DNA of 64,000 bases from contig JADLHA010000052.1 of assembly GCA_020848995.1 (NCBI GenBank), positions 34,305-98,304 on the forward strand, in the 5' to 3' direction. This DNA comes from Saprospiraceae bacterium. Its GTDB lineage: Bacteria > Bacteroidota > Bacteroidia > Chitinophagales > Saprospiraceae. Below the pieces are notes generated by a model that ran no database searches, was not told the origin of the DNA, and saw only the letters and a list, made by a program, of their open reading frames with translations. Each line of letters starts with the position of its first letter. Positions within the stretch are counted from its first letter, which is position 1. Positions 18,298-27,473 of this stretch are shown here, piece by piece. Both the position numbers and the translations under genes were made by a program.

Positions 18298-19030
18298 AAA
18301 ACAGCAATTCAAGTTCGCCATTGCGCATGCGGGCAAAGGAGCGAAAATGGATCCAGTCGCCGAGGTTTACGTAGCGCGAATGCTGGTTCGACAGCAGGTA
18401 GTTGATGGGCAGGTGGCGGTGGCCAAAAATGAGGTAATCCAGCTCTTGCTCCCGGGAGACGAGGTCTTCTGAAAATTGCACGAGCCATTCTTTATCGGGG
18501 CCGAGAAAGCGTTGGACGGCATCTTGCGCTTCCCGGCTTTTGGAGCTGAGGGACTGGGCAAGAGCAACGCCGAGGTCGGGGTGTAGCCACCGGAAGCATT
18601 TCTGTGCCATGGGGTTGGCGAAAACGCGCTTCATCATCTTGTATCCGTGGTCACCCGGTCCGAGGCCGTCTCCATGACCGATGTAGACCTTTCGTCCCTG
18701 GATTTCCGTGCGGATTGCCTCCCGGTAGATGGGGATGTCCATCTCGCGGGTGAGGTAGTCGTTCATCCACAGGTCGTGGTTGCCCGTAAAAAAGTGGATG
18801 GGGATGCCAAGTCGGCGCAATTCCAGCAATTTTGAAAGAATTCGCATGAATCCCTTGGGAACGACGCGCTTGTAGTCGAACCAAAAGTCAAAAACGTCGC
18901 CTACGAGGTAGAGTGCGCTCATGTCGGACTGCACCTGATCCAGCCACCTGACGATGGTATCCTCGCGGGTCCTGCTTTCGGGATTGTCCGGCTTCAGGTG
19001 AAAGTCAGAGGCAAAATAAACGGAAGCCAA
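18266..19030 (-). CDS. lpxH: UDP-2,3-diacylglucosamine diphosphatase (LpxH type)
   Basis: 254-residue calcineurin-like metallophosphoesterase that makes lipid X from UDP-2,3-diacylglucosamine in lipid A synthesis. All metal-binding motifs are present: SDFHL (Asp9, His11), GDVFD (44-48), GNHD (83-86), GHGDG (118-122) and GHRH near 205. The capping segment with FWF and the C-terminal LGDW are typical of LpxH rather than LpxI/LpxG. It appears to start at TTG 19030, 8 bases after the stop of the dioxygenase gene. Length is within the family range. Confidence 0.9.
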   Translation of the reverse strand: MASVYFASDFHLKPDNPESRTREDTIVRWLDQVQSDMSALYLVGDVFDFWFDYKRVVPKGFMRILSKLLELRRLGIPIHFFTGNHDLWMNDYLTREMDIPIYREAIRTEIQGRKVYIGHGDGLGPGDHGYKMMKRVFANPMAQKCFRWLHPDLGVALAQSLSSKSREAQDAVQRFLGPDKEWLVQFSEDLVSREQELDYLIFGHRHLPINYLLSNQHSRYVNLGDWIHFRSFARMRNGELELLFYENDDAVVYP

Positions 19031-19038
19031 CAGCCGGA

Positions 19039-19575
19039 TTATGAAAGATCAACAAATTTGGGATCGGCTTCCATGACGGCTCCGCATTTGCTGCAGGTTC
19101 TCTGTTCGACCGATTGGTAAAAGGATTTGAACCGCGGAAGAAAGTCTTTTTCGATGTTTTCGAGGGGAAAATAGTCAGCGTGAAGGGGTTCGTTGCACTG
19201 TTCGCAGAACCACATCAGGCCATCCTGGTCACCGGGACGCCGACGCGATTCGATCACCAGTCCGACGGTTCCGGCAGGCCGGATGGGGGAATGGGGTGTG
19301 CGTGCGGGCAGCAGGAAAATTTCCCCCTGCCGGATGGGAACATCGACGGGCTTGCCGTTTTCCTGGATGCGCACGGTAATGTCGCCTTCCAACTGGAAGA
19401 ACCATTCTTCGGTTTCGTTGTAGTGGTAATCCTTCCGGGCGTTTGGCCCTGCTACGACCATTACTATGAAGTCTTCCGCATCGGGAAAGAGGTTGCGGTT
19501 GGCAACCGGAGGTTTAAGTTCACTGCGGTGTTTGTCCAGCCAATCAAAGACGTTGAAGGGTTTTCGAATTTCCAT
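19039..19575 (-). CDS. nbaC: 3-hydroxyanthranilate 3,4-dioxygenase
   Basis: 178-residue Fe(II) cupin enzyme that opens 3-hydroxyanthranilate in the kynurenine pathway (to quinolinate or degradation). The iron ligands are visible: His51 and Glu57 in YHYNETEEWFFQ, and His95 in PARTPHSP; Arg47 and Arg99 are the usual substrate-binding arginines. The bacterial rubredoxin-like second iron site is present as WFCEQC (Cys124/127) and CSKC (Cys161/164). No other kynurenine-pathway gene lies in the window, so the pathway context cannot be seen. First gene of a unit with lpxH. Confidence 0.94.
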   Translation of the reverse strand: MEIRKPFNVFDWLDKHRSELKPPVANRNLFPDAEDFIVMVVAGPNARKDYHYNETEEWFFQLEGDITVRIQENGKPVDVPIRQGEIFLLPARTPHSPIRPAGTVGLVIESRRRPGDQDGLMWFCEQCNEPLHADYFPLENIEKDFLPRFKSFYQSVEQRTCSKCGAVMEADPKFVDLS

Positions 19576-19717
19576 TGCAAAATCGCTTTAAAGAATAAAG
19601 GTAGGAATAATGTTTCAACGAGTGGGTGCTGACCAGGGGAAGGGTGTGCTGCTGGCGTGGGTGTGCATTTTTGCCCTTAGCTTTGCGTTCCGGCAGCCCC
19701 GGAAAAAACATCAGTGG

Positions 19718-21457
19718 ATGCGAATACCTGTTTTTAGTTTTCTATTGTGGATGGTTGCTGTTCCGCTGGAATCCCAACGCCTCCAGAGCCCATTCGAAGC
19801 AAACAACAATTACACCGGCCGTTACGACGAGATCATGGCCTATTACCGCGAGCTTGCGCAGAAGCATTCCCTCGTTAAGCTCGTCGAAGCGGGGCCTTCC
19901 GATGTTTCGTCGTTCCCCCTGAACGCCGTGATTTTGAGTGGTCGGAAGCAGTTCACCCCGGAAAAGGTGCGAAAGGCAGGAAAGGCGGTTTTGATGATCA
20001 ATGGCGGTATACACCCAGGTGAAGCCGACGGCATTGAGGCGGCCATGTTGTTTGCGAGAGACCTGGTGACCGATCCCAGGCTGGTAGCTTTGCTCGACCG
20101 GATCGCCGTTGTCATCATTCCGGTGTACAATGTCGGCGGTTCCCTATTGCGCAACAGCACCACGCGGGTCAATCAGAATGGTCCCGAAGTCTATGGTTTC
20201 CGGGGGAATGCGCAGTACCTCGACCTCAACCGCGATTTTATAAAATGCGACAGCCGGAATGCTTTGAGTTTTTCTGAGCTGTTCCGTTACTGGGACCCCG
20301 ACGTGCTGCTCGAAACGCATACGACGGACGGTGCGGATTTTCCTTATGTATTGACCCTGATCGCAAGTCAGCGACACAAACTGCAGACGGAGCTGGGCAA
20401 TTATTTTTATAAGCGACTGCTCCCGCAACTCTACCGCACGGTAAGCGAGCAGCGGATTGAGATGATCCCCTACGTTCATTCGGCGGGGGATCCAGCTACC
20501 GGGATTTACGATTTTATGGATTTTCCACGTTACTCCACCGGTTACGCAGCACTTTTTCATTGCATGGGCATCATGGCAGAATCGCACATGCTCAAACCAT
20601 TTGCTGCGAGGGTCAGTGCACAGCGGTTGCTGATGACAAAGCTCAGCGAGGCGCTTGCCGGACAGGCATCTGATGTGATTGCCGTTCGTGCGGAGGCCCG
20701 CCAGGCCGCGATTCAGAAAAAGGTGCACGACATCCGTTGGCAGATCGATACATCGTTTGCCGACAGTCTGCTATATACCGGTTATGAGCTTGGCAGGAAA
20801 ATTTCGAGCGTCACGGGATTTGAGCGTTACTATTTTGATCATTCGAAGCCTTACACCAAAAGGATCCCCTATTACAACACCTGCCGCCCGGTGTCCAGCG
20901 TCGAAGTGCCGGAATGCTATGTGGTTCCGGGAGCATACGGCGACGTGATCGAGCGGCTGCGTGCCAACGGCATCAGAATGCGTCGTCTGGGAAGGGACAG
21001 TCTCATCGAAGCAGAATTTTACCGGATTGGCGATTTGAGGAGTGCTGCAAAACCGTATGAAGGGCACTTCCCTCACCGAAACTTTTCGCTTGAAAGGGTA
21101 AAAACCCATCGGCAGTATTTCAAAGGGGACTACCTCATTCCAGTTCGCCAGGACGCCATCCGGTACGTCGTTGAAACCCTTGAGCCCGATGCCCACGATT
21201 CATTTTTCCGTTGGAACTTTTTTGACGCCATCCTCGAGCGAAAGGAATATTTCAGCGACTTTCTGTTCGAAGAAATCGCCGGTTCAATACTCGACAATGA
21301 TCCGGTGCTCAAGGCCGATTTTCAAGATAGGAGAACAAAGGATCCTGCATTTGCCTCGAATCCCCATGCCATGCTGGAATTCATATACAGCCGTTCCAAA
21401 TACGCTGAACCGGGGTACATGCTTTACCCGGTAGCGAGGTGCTTCCCACCAGATTAA
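19718..21457 (+). CDS. M14-family zinc carboxypeptidase, exported
   Basis: About 579 residues from the ATG at 19718 (MRIPVFSFLLWMVAV), which begins a signal peptide ending SQ/R; an upstream ATG at 19610 would place 36 charged residues before it. Zinc ligands of the M14 family are His99 and Glu102 (GGIHPGEADG) and His201 (LLETHTTDG); LDLNRDF with Asn171/Arg172 matches the substrate carboxylate site. The C-terminal ~250 residues form a second, beta-rich region. It is probably a periplasmic or surface peptidase; substrate unknown. The usual catalytic Glu in the C-terminal part of the domain could not be placed with certainty. Confidence 0.82.
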   Translation: MRIPVFSFLLWMVAVPLESQRLQSPFEANNNYTGRYDEIMAYYRELAQKHSLVKLVEAGPSDVSSFPLNAVILSGRKQFTPEKVRKAGKAVLMINGGIHPGEADGIEAAMLFARDLVTDPRLVALLDRIAVVIIPVYNVGGSLLRNSTTRVNQNGPEVYGFRGNAQYLDLNRDFIKCDSRNALSFSELFRYWDPDVLLETHTTDGADFPYVLTLIASQRHKLQTELGNYFYKRLLPQLYRTVSEQRIEMIPYVHSAGDPATGIYDFMDFPRYSTGYAALFHCMGIMAESHMLKPFAARVSAQRLLMTKLSEALAGQASDVIAVRAEARQAAIQKKVHDIRWQIDTSFADSLLYTGYELGRKISSVTGFERYYFDHSKPYTKRIPYYNTCRPVSSVEVPECYVVPGAYGDVIERLRANGIRMRRLGRDSLIEAEFYRIGDLRSAAKPYEGHFPHRNFSLERVKTHRQYFKGDYLIPVRQDAIRYVVETLEPDAHDSFFRWNFFDAILERKEYFSDFLFEEIAGSILDNDPVLKADFQDRRTKDPAFASNPHAMLEFIYSRSKYAEPGYMLYPVARCFPPD

Positions 21458-21847
21458 TTGGCCGGGGAACCGGAATGTGGGAGCGGGCGATGCAGCCCGA
21501 CACCTGCATGGCGCTGACGGGGCGAAGTCAGCTTTTAAAACATTTTCAAGGCATCTGCGAGATGGTCGACCAGGAAGCCATTTGCCGAGCATCGTGCCAC
21601 CTGACAGAGGAATACATGCTGTGGGAAGACTTGCCTTTGGCCTGTTTTGTGGTGGAACGGAGCGGTTTTTCTATCTTTGGGCCTAAATTCCACCAAAACG
21701 GGTTTAAGGTCACTTCGGCGAAGTGGAGTTGGCCGGACGGAAGTGGGGGATTTGTCTGCGCAACGCGCTGATTCCACTTAGTTGCGTATCGTATGGCGCA
21801 GACGTTGCAAAGCGATTTAGTCATTGAATCTGGATCGATAAAACACG
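21458..21847. other. 390-base gap with no convincing gene
   Basis: Between the M14 peptidase and yebC. Short open frames occur on both strands (for example 21439-21771 plus, 21535-21777 minus) but none has a recognisable motif, a signal peptide or a credible start. A consensus promoter sits inside the gap at 21647-21679, which would give yebC a leader of about 165 bases. I see no riboswitch or tRNA in it. Confidence 0.5.
21647..21679 (+). promoter_or_regulatory. Putative promoter (TTG - N22 - TATCTTTG), likely for yebC
   Basis: TTG at 21647-21649, a 22-base spacer and TATCTTTG at 21672-21679 fit the Bacteroidota -33/-7 arrangement. The next gene start is yebC at 21848, so the transcript would have a long leader. 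Confidence 0.45.
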
Positions 21848-22558
21848 ATGGGAAGGATATTTGAAGTCAGAAAGCACAAGATGTTTGCCCGTTATGCCAA
21901 GATGAGCAAGCAGTTTGCGCGCATCAGCAAGGAAGTTTTTATGGCGGTGAAATCTTCCGGGACCAATCCGGACAGCAATCCCCGCCTGCGTGCGGCCTTG
22001 CAAAATGCCAGGGCCTGCAATATGCCCAAGGACCGCGTAGAGGCGGCCATTAAAAAGGCCACGTCCAAGGACGAGAAGGATCTTGAAATGCTGACCTATG
22101 AGGGGTATGCACCCTATGGCATTGCGGTGCTGGTGGAAACGGCAACAGACAATCCGACGAGAACCGTAGCTAACATCCGATCGTATTTCAATAAATACGG
22201 AGGCAGTCTTGGCACTTCGGGCTCGGTTGATTATTTATTTGAGCACAAATGCATTTTCCGCATTCGCAAAGGAAATGGAGTCGATGCAGAAATGCTCGAA
22301 CTCGAACTGATAGACCATGGGTGTGAAGAGCTCAATGATGATGGCGAAGAGCTGGTCGTTTATGGCAATTTCGATCACTTTGGCAGTTTGCAGGAGTATT
22401 TTGAAAAGAACGGGATAGAAATCGTTTCTTCCGGGTTTGACCGGATTCCAACGATGACCAAAAAACTTAACGAATCTCAGGAAGAGGAGGTCAACAAGCT
22501 GCTCGAGAAGATCGAAGAAGACGAAGACGTGCAAAACGTTTACAGCACCATGGAATAA
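21848..22558 (+). CDS. yebC: YebC/PmpR-family transcriptional regulator
   Basis: 236-residue member of the YebC/TACO1 family. The N-terminus MGRIFEVRKHKMFARYAKMSKQF is a variant of the usual MAGHSKWANIKHRKA start, and the family core is clear: NPRLRAALQNARACNMPKDRVEAAIKKA near 46-73, YEGYAPYGIAVLVE near 86-99, TDNPTRTVANIR, and KYGGSLGTSGSVDYLFEHK near 117-135. Members act as DNA-binding regulators or, as shown for some, as translation factors for polyproline stalls. The N-terminal variant resembles the Bacteroidota branch. It precedes the GT-C/TPR gene by 16 bases. Confidence 0.93.
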   Translation: MGRIFEVRKHKMFARYAKMSKQFARISKEVFMAVKSSGTNPDSNPRLRAALQNARACNMPKDRVEAAIKKATSKDEKDLEMLTYEGYAPYGIAVLVETATDNPTRTVANIRSYFNKYGGSLGTSGSVDYLFEHKCIFRIRKGNGVDAEMLELELIDHGCEELNDDGEELVVYGNFDHFGSLQEYFEKNGIEIVSSGFDRIPTMTKKLNESQEEEVNKLLEKIEEDEDVQNVYSTME

Positions 22559-22574
22559 TGTTTCCAGCCGGTTC

Positions 22575-24509
22575 ATGCAGGAGGCAATGACCATAGGGCA
22601 GCGCATTTGCAGAGATGCAGGACTTCACCGGGTGGTTTTGTTCCTGCTACCCCTGTTGATTTATGCCAACACATTGGGGCACGGTTTCGTCCTCGATGAT
22701 GGCATCGTCATCACGGAGAACCGCTTTGTGAAGCAGGGGGTTTCCGGAATACCGGATCTGTTGCTGCACGATTCGTTTTACGGTTTTTTCAAAAAGGAGG
22801 GAAAGGAAAAACTCGTTGCGGGGGGGCGCTACCGCCCCATGAGTCTGATCGTTTTCGCCATTGCTCACGAACTGGTTGGAGCCCGTGCGTTTTTCTTCCA
22901 TTTTCTTTCCATTCTTGCCTATGCCGCACTCTGTTACGCGCTTTACCTTTTTGTCAAACAATTGATGACCCCAAAACTCGGCGGGGATGCAGCGACATTT
23001 GCTTTTGTCTTTGCGCTCGTGTTTTGTGCGCACCCGGTTCATACGGAATGTGTGGCAAACATCAAGGGCATGGACGAAACCCTGGCGCTTTTGTTCAGTA
23101 CTTTGTCGGGTCTGGTTTTTCTGAACTACCTCGATCGTCGCAAGGTCTGGCAGCTGTTCGTTTCCGCATTTTTGCTCCTGCTGGGGATGCTGTCAAAGGA
23201 AAATGCCATCACATACACCTTGCTCATTCCCCTGGCTGCCGTGCTGGTGTATGGGAAGCCGGTTTCCGCAACGGGGCGGGCGACGCTATGGCTTTTGGCT
23301 GCCGCACTGGTCTTTTTAATGATGCGTGCCCAGACCTTGGGGTTGAATCCGTTCAACAAGCTCAGTTCGGAACTGATGAACAACCCTTTTCTCAAATATG
23401 AACAAGGTCAGCCGGTACCGATGACGGCAGTTGAGAAGGCGGGCATCATCACCTATTGCCTGTTTGAGTACCTGCGTTTGATGTTGTGGCCACATCCGTT
23501 GACGCATGATTACTATCCGAAACACATTCCCATGCTGGGAATGCTTTCCGCAAAGAGCCTGATTGCGCTAATGCTCTATGCCGGTATGTTGATCATGGCC
23601 TTATTGCGCATGCGCCGGTGGCCGGTACTTTCGTTTGCTGCAATTGCGTTTTTTGCTCCGCTGTTTCTGGTTTCGAATATCCTTTTTCCCGTGGGCACCA
23701 ATATGGGAGAGCGTTTTTTATTTATGCCTTCTGCCGGTTTTCTGATCGGTGCAGTTTTTCTGGTATGGAATGCTGCGGGCCGGCAGCCTGTAAGGGCGAT
23801 GTGGATTTTGGGGCCGGTGGTGGCCATTTTTTCGGTACTTACGGCAATGCGCAACCCTGCATGGGCCAATAACAAGACCCTGTTTGAAACGGACGTTCGC
23901 GTATCGGCAAACAGCGCCAAGATACACAATGCCATCGCGGGGGTGATGCTGGAGGATGTGCCCGGAATGAAAGACAGCGCGAGGATACGGGCCATCACCG
24001 CTAAGGCGAAGCCCAGGCTTGAGCGCGCCCTTGCGATTCATCCAGGATACCTCGAAGCACAGTTGCAAATGGGCAATGCTTATTATTACGAAGGCGATTA
24101 CGAAAGGGCCATCGAGCGATACCAATTGTTGCTGGAGCGATTGCCCGACGACGAAAACGGGCAGCGGAACATGCAATTTGCCCTTCGCGAACGCGGACGG
24201 CAGTTGGGGCAATCGGGAAAAGTTGCAGAGGCCAGGGAATACATTCTCCGGTCTCTGGCGTTGAACCCGTCTGATGCAGAAGCCAACATGCTCATGGGAG
24301 TTGCCGAAGGTTCCAGTGGCAACAATGCGTTGGCCATCTCTTATTTCCGGAAGGCCATAGACCTGGAGCCCAAAAATTCGCAAGCCTACTTTAATTTGGG
24401 CATAGCCATGCGCAATGACGGGCAGCAGGTAAAGGCGGATTCGATGTTTTCCGCCGCCAAAGCACTGGATCCGGAGGTATTCAAACGCAATGGGATGCCG
24501 GAACAATGA
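22575..24509 (+). CDS. Multi-pass membrane protein with C-terminal TPR repeats, GT-C/TMTC-like
   Basis: 644 residues. About ten membrane segments fill residues 20-430, then tetratricopeptide repeats fill about 460-640 (LEAQLQMGNAYYYEGDYERAIERY, AEANMLMGVAEGSSGNNALAISYFRKAI, SQAYFNLGIAMRNDG). The first lumenal loop has FVLDDGIVITEN near residues 38-49, the acidic motif of GT-C glycosyltransferases, and later CAHPVHTECVANIKGMDE and MGERFLFMPSAGF are typical of TMTC/DUF1736 proteins. This suggests lipid-linked sugar transfer to exported proteins (O-mannosyl-like), which is inference. Its stop overlaps the start of the GH3 fusion gene (ATGA). Confidence 0.75.
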   Translation: MQEAMTIGQRICRDAGLHRVVLFLLPLLIYANTLGHGFVLDDGIVITENRFVKQGVSGIPDLLLHDSFYGFFKKEGKEKLVAGGRYRPMSLIVFAIAHELVGARAFFFHFLSILAYAALCYALYLFVKQLMTPKLGGDAATFAFVFALVFCAHPVHTECVANIKGMDETLALLFSTLSGLVFLNYLDRRKVWQLFVSAFLLLLGMLSKENAITYTLLIPLAAVLVYGKPVSATGRATLWLLAAALVFLMMRAQTLGLNPFNKLSSELMNNPFLKYEQGQPVPMTAVEKAGIITYCLFEYLRLMLWPHPLTHDYYPKHIPMLGMLSAKSLIALMLYAGMLIMALLRMRRWPVLSFAAIAFFAPLFLVSNILFPVGTNMGERFLFMPSAGFLIGAVFLVWNAAGRQPVRAMWILGPVVAIFSVLTAMRNPAWANNKTLFETDVRVSANSAKIHNAIAGVMLEDVPGMKDSARIRAITAKAKPRLERALAIHPGYLEAQLQMGNAYYYEGDYERAIERYQLLLERLPDDENGQRNMQFALRERGRQLGQSGKVAEAREYILRSLALNPSDAEANMLMGVAEGSSGNNALAISYFRKAIDLEPKNSQAYFNLGIAMRNDGQQVKADSMFSAAKALDPEVFKRNGMPEQ

Positions 24510-27433
24510 GGCAAGGCCTGCTCATATGGGTATTGGCAGGGTTTGCCGGGGTAGCTAGTGCGCAGCCCGTTGAAGCCAGGCGGTGGGTCGATTCGACGCT
24601 ATCTGTGTTGAGCCTGCGCGAAAAAATCGGACAATTATTTGTCATTCGGTCGTTTGCCAGGGACACGCCTGAGGTTGGCGGGGTGGAGGAAGACCTCATT
24701 GTGCGATATGGCGTCGGCGGAGTTTGTTTTTTTAAGGGAACGACGGAACATCTGTCAGCGAGGACCAGGCATTACCAGCGCGCTGCTAAAGTACCCCTGT
24801 TGATGAGCATAGACGGCGAATGGGGTTTGGGCATGCGCATGACCGACATCCCGCCGTTTCCGAAGCAACTTTGCCTTGGAGCGCTGAGCGACAACCGCCC
24901 CATATACGCGATGGGCAAGGAGATCGCGCGACAGATGCGCGCCATGGGTCTTCACATGAATTTTGCCCCGGTGGCTGACATCAACAACAATCCGGCCAAT
25001 CCGGTTATTAACGAACGTTCGTTTGGATCTGGTAGAAAGGATGTAACCGCCAAGGTGTTTGCTTACCTGCGGGGACTCGAAGACGGGGGTGTTATGGCCT
25101 GTCTGAAACATTTTCCGGGTCACGGGGACACGGACGTGGATTCGCATGCCGACCTGCCGGTGCTTGGGCATACCCGCAAGCGACTGGACAGTTTGGAATT
25201 GTACCCTTTTGCTGCATTGCTGGCCATGAAACCTTCGGCGGTCATGACAGGTCACTTGCACATTCCTGCGCTTGACTCTACCCCAAAGCTTTCGGCCAGC
25301 CTGTCTCCCGCCATTGCCGATGCGATGTTGCGGGAGGAGCTGGGTTTTGATGGACTGATCGTAACCGATGCACTCGAGATGCAGGGCGTCACGGGCAATT
25401 TTACCGACGACGAAATTGCCATTCGGGCATTTGAAGCGGGCAGCGATGTTTTGCTGCTGCACCGGAACGTTCCCGCAGCCATTGATGCCATTGAGGCCGC
25501 CCTGGCTTCGGGGCGTCTGAGCCTCGGTGTCCTCGAAGAAAAACTCCGGCGCGTGCTGTTTGCGAAATGGCGTGTGGTGTTGAAAGCAGAGGCGTTTGCT
25601 GCAAACGGGAAAACGTTTGCGGAGGACGCGAGGCGCAGGATTGAAGCTATGAACGACGGGCTATACCGCAAAGCCATGTGTCTGGCAAGAGATCCCGATA
25701 ACGGTGTCCCCATCCGCGAATTGCCAGTCCAGTTGCTGTGCCTGCAACTCGGTGTGGGCGATGCGCTCCCGTTCACAGACCGCATGCGCCACTATGCAGG
25801 AAAAGCAATGCGGTCTGGTAAAATCGACGAGCAAACGTCAGATTCTCTGAAGCTGCTGGTTGACGCTTCGGATGTCGTAGTCATCCATGTGCATGGGCTG
25901 CACTACCGCGCGAAGACAAATTATGGAATGGACCTTGAGGGCTTGCAAAGGGTCAACCCACTGCTGAAGGGTAAGCGCTGCGTGGTCGTATTGTTTGGTT
26001 GCCCCTATGTGGCAAGGTACTTTCCGTCGCAGGCAAGTTTAGTGCTTGCGCATGAAGAAAACGCAACCAGCATGGACATTGCCGCGCAGATGCTCTTCGG
26101 CACGGATCCGTTCCGGGGCAAAGCTCCCGTTGACGTGGCCCCCGTGCTCGTGCAGGGGCGGGGAATCTTCAGGCCCTCTTTGCAACGCATGGGTTTTTGC
26201 ATACCGGAGGCGCAGGACATGGACCGCGACAGTTTGGAGCAGATCGATCAGATCGCCAGGACGCTGATTGCTGCGGGTGCGGCGCCGGGATGCCAGATTG
26301 CCGTCGCGCGCAACAATAAAATCGTATATCAAAAGTCCTTTGGTCATCTGGCCTGGGATTCCCTGCAGCTTGTGACCAACCAGACGATCTACGACATTGC
26401 CTCGCTCACCAAGGTGTGTTGCACAGCTCCGGTCATGCAGCAGCTCGTAGACCAGCAAAGACTTTCGTTTTCCGACCGGTATGCAAATTACTTTCCCGAA
26501 TTTGCCGAAGGCGACAAGCGCCATCTCCGATTCCGGGATGTTTTCCTGCATCAGGGAGGATTGCCTGCGTGGATCCCATTTTACAAGAGCACGCTGCCCA
26601 TGCCTCTGCCGGGCGACAGCACTTCGGCGAGGTATTACGATGTGGCAGCTTCGCGCGAATTTGCGATACCCGTATGCGATTCGATGTACCTCCGCACAGA
26701 TTATCTGGACAGCATCTTTCACCACATCCTTTTGGCGCCAGTAGTTCCGGCACGCGGGTACCTTTATTCCGACGTAGGCTTTTACCACCTGCCCAGGCTC
26801 GTGCGCAACAGGATGAGCGTATCGTTTGATCGCTATTTTTCACAGGAGATCGCAGCTCCGCTCGGCCTTCACCATACCGCATTCAATCCTCTGGCCAAGG
26901 GATTTTCCAAAGAGCAGATTGCGCCTACCGAAGAAGACCGGTACTGGCGCATGCGGCAGATCAGGGGTTATGTTCACGATATGGGAGCTGCGATGTTGGG
27001 CGGCATTGGTGCACATGCTGGTTTGTTTTCAAATGCGCTGGATGTTGCGACGATCATGCAACTCTTTTTGAATCGCGGACAATGGGGTGGGCGCGAGATC
27101 CTGCGGGCTTCGTCGGTGGCAACCCTGACGAGACGCGATCTGGACAGGCGACGCCGGGCTTTATTTTTTGATATGCCGGCCCTGAACGACACCATCGCTC
27201 CCTATGTTTCACCCCGCGCATCCATACGAACGTTTGGTCATCAGGGCTTTACCGGCACCTGCGCGTGGGCCGATCCCGAGTGGGGAATCAACTATGTATT
27301 TTTATCAAACAGAACGTATCCCGACGCCTCGGTGAACCTGTTGCACCGGGAGCGATACCGCACTAAAATTCAGGACCAGATCTACCGCTCGCTGATGAAA
27401 CATGCGCAATCGGTATACCGAAACGACCTGTGA
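24506..27433 (+). CDS. Glycoside hydrolase family 3 (NagZ-like) fused to a class C beta-lactamase-like serine hydrolase
   Basis: 975 residues with a signal peptide ending ASA/Q (residue 20). Residues about 30-360 are a GH3 beta-N-acetylglucosaminidase domain: KHFPGHGDT at 201-209, the acid/base His214 in VDSHADLP, and the nucleophile Asp288 in VTDALEM. Residues about 400-550 are the GH3 C-terminal alpha/beta domain. Residues about 575-970 are a penicillin-binding/beta-lactamase fold: SLTK at 633-636, YSD at 754-756, and HQG at 912-914. A fusion of an amino-sugar hydrolase with a serine hydrolase suggests exported peptidoglycan turnover or recycling. It is translationally coupled to the GT-C/TPR gene. 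Confidence 0.9.
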   Translation: MRQGLLIWVLAGFAGVASAQPVEARRWVDSTLSVLSLREKIGQLFVIRSFARDTPEVGGVEEDLIVRYGVGGVCFFKGTTEHLSARTRHYQRAAKVPLLMSIDGEWGLGMRMTDIPPFPKQLCLGALSDNRPIYAMGKEIARQMRAMGLHMNFAPVADINNNPANPVINERSFGSGRKDVTAKVFAYLRGLEDGGVMACLKHFPGHGDTDVDSHADLPVLGHTRKRLDSLELYPFAALLAMKPSAVMTGHLHIPALDSTPKLSASLSPAIADAMLREELGFDGLIVTDALEMQGVTGNFTDDEIAIRAFEAGSDVLLLHRNVPAAIDAIEAALASGRLSLGVLEEKLRRVLFAKWRVVLKAEAFAANGKTFAEDARRRIEAMNDGLYRKAMCLARDPDNGVPIRELPVQLLCLQLGVGDALPFTDRMRHYAGKAMRSGKIDEQTSDSLKLLVDASDVVVIHVHGLHYRAKTNYGMDLEGLQRVNPLLKGKRCVVVLFGCPYVARYFPSQASLVLAHEENATSMDIAAQMLFGTDPFRGKAPVDVAPVLVQGRGIFRPSLQRMGFCIPEAQDMDRDSLEQIDQIARTLIAAGAAPGCQIAVARNNKIVYQKSFGHLAWDSLQLVTNQTIYDIASLTKVCCTAPVMQQLVDQQRLSFSDRYANYFPEFAEGDKRHLRFRDVFLHQGGLPAWIPFYKSTLPMPLPGDSTSARYYDVAASREFAIPVCDSMYLRTDYLDSIFHHILLAPVVPARGYLYSDVGFYHLPRLVRNRMSVSFDRYFSQEIAAPLGLHHTAFNPLAKGFSKEQIAPTEEDRYWRMRQIRGYVHDMGAAMLGGIGAHAGLFSNALDVATIMQLFLNRGQWGGREILRASSVATLTRRDLDRRRRALFFDMPALNDTIAPYVSPRASIRTFGHQGFTGTCAWADPEWGINYVFLSNRTYPDASVNLLHRERYRTKIQDQIYRSLMKHAQSVYRNDL

Positions 27434-27473
27434 AGCAGACCAAAGGAATAATGCATAATATTGCACGACTGCC

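Noticed and set aside
21439..21771. 110-residue open frame downstream of the M14 gene
   Set aside because: No motif, overlaps the peptidase gene end, and contains a likely promoter for yebC.
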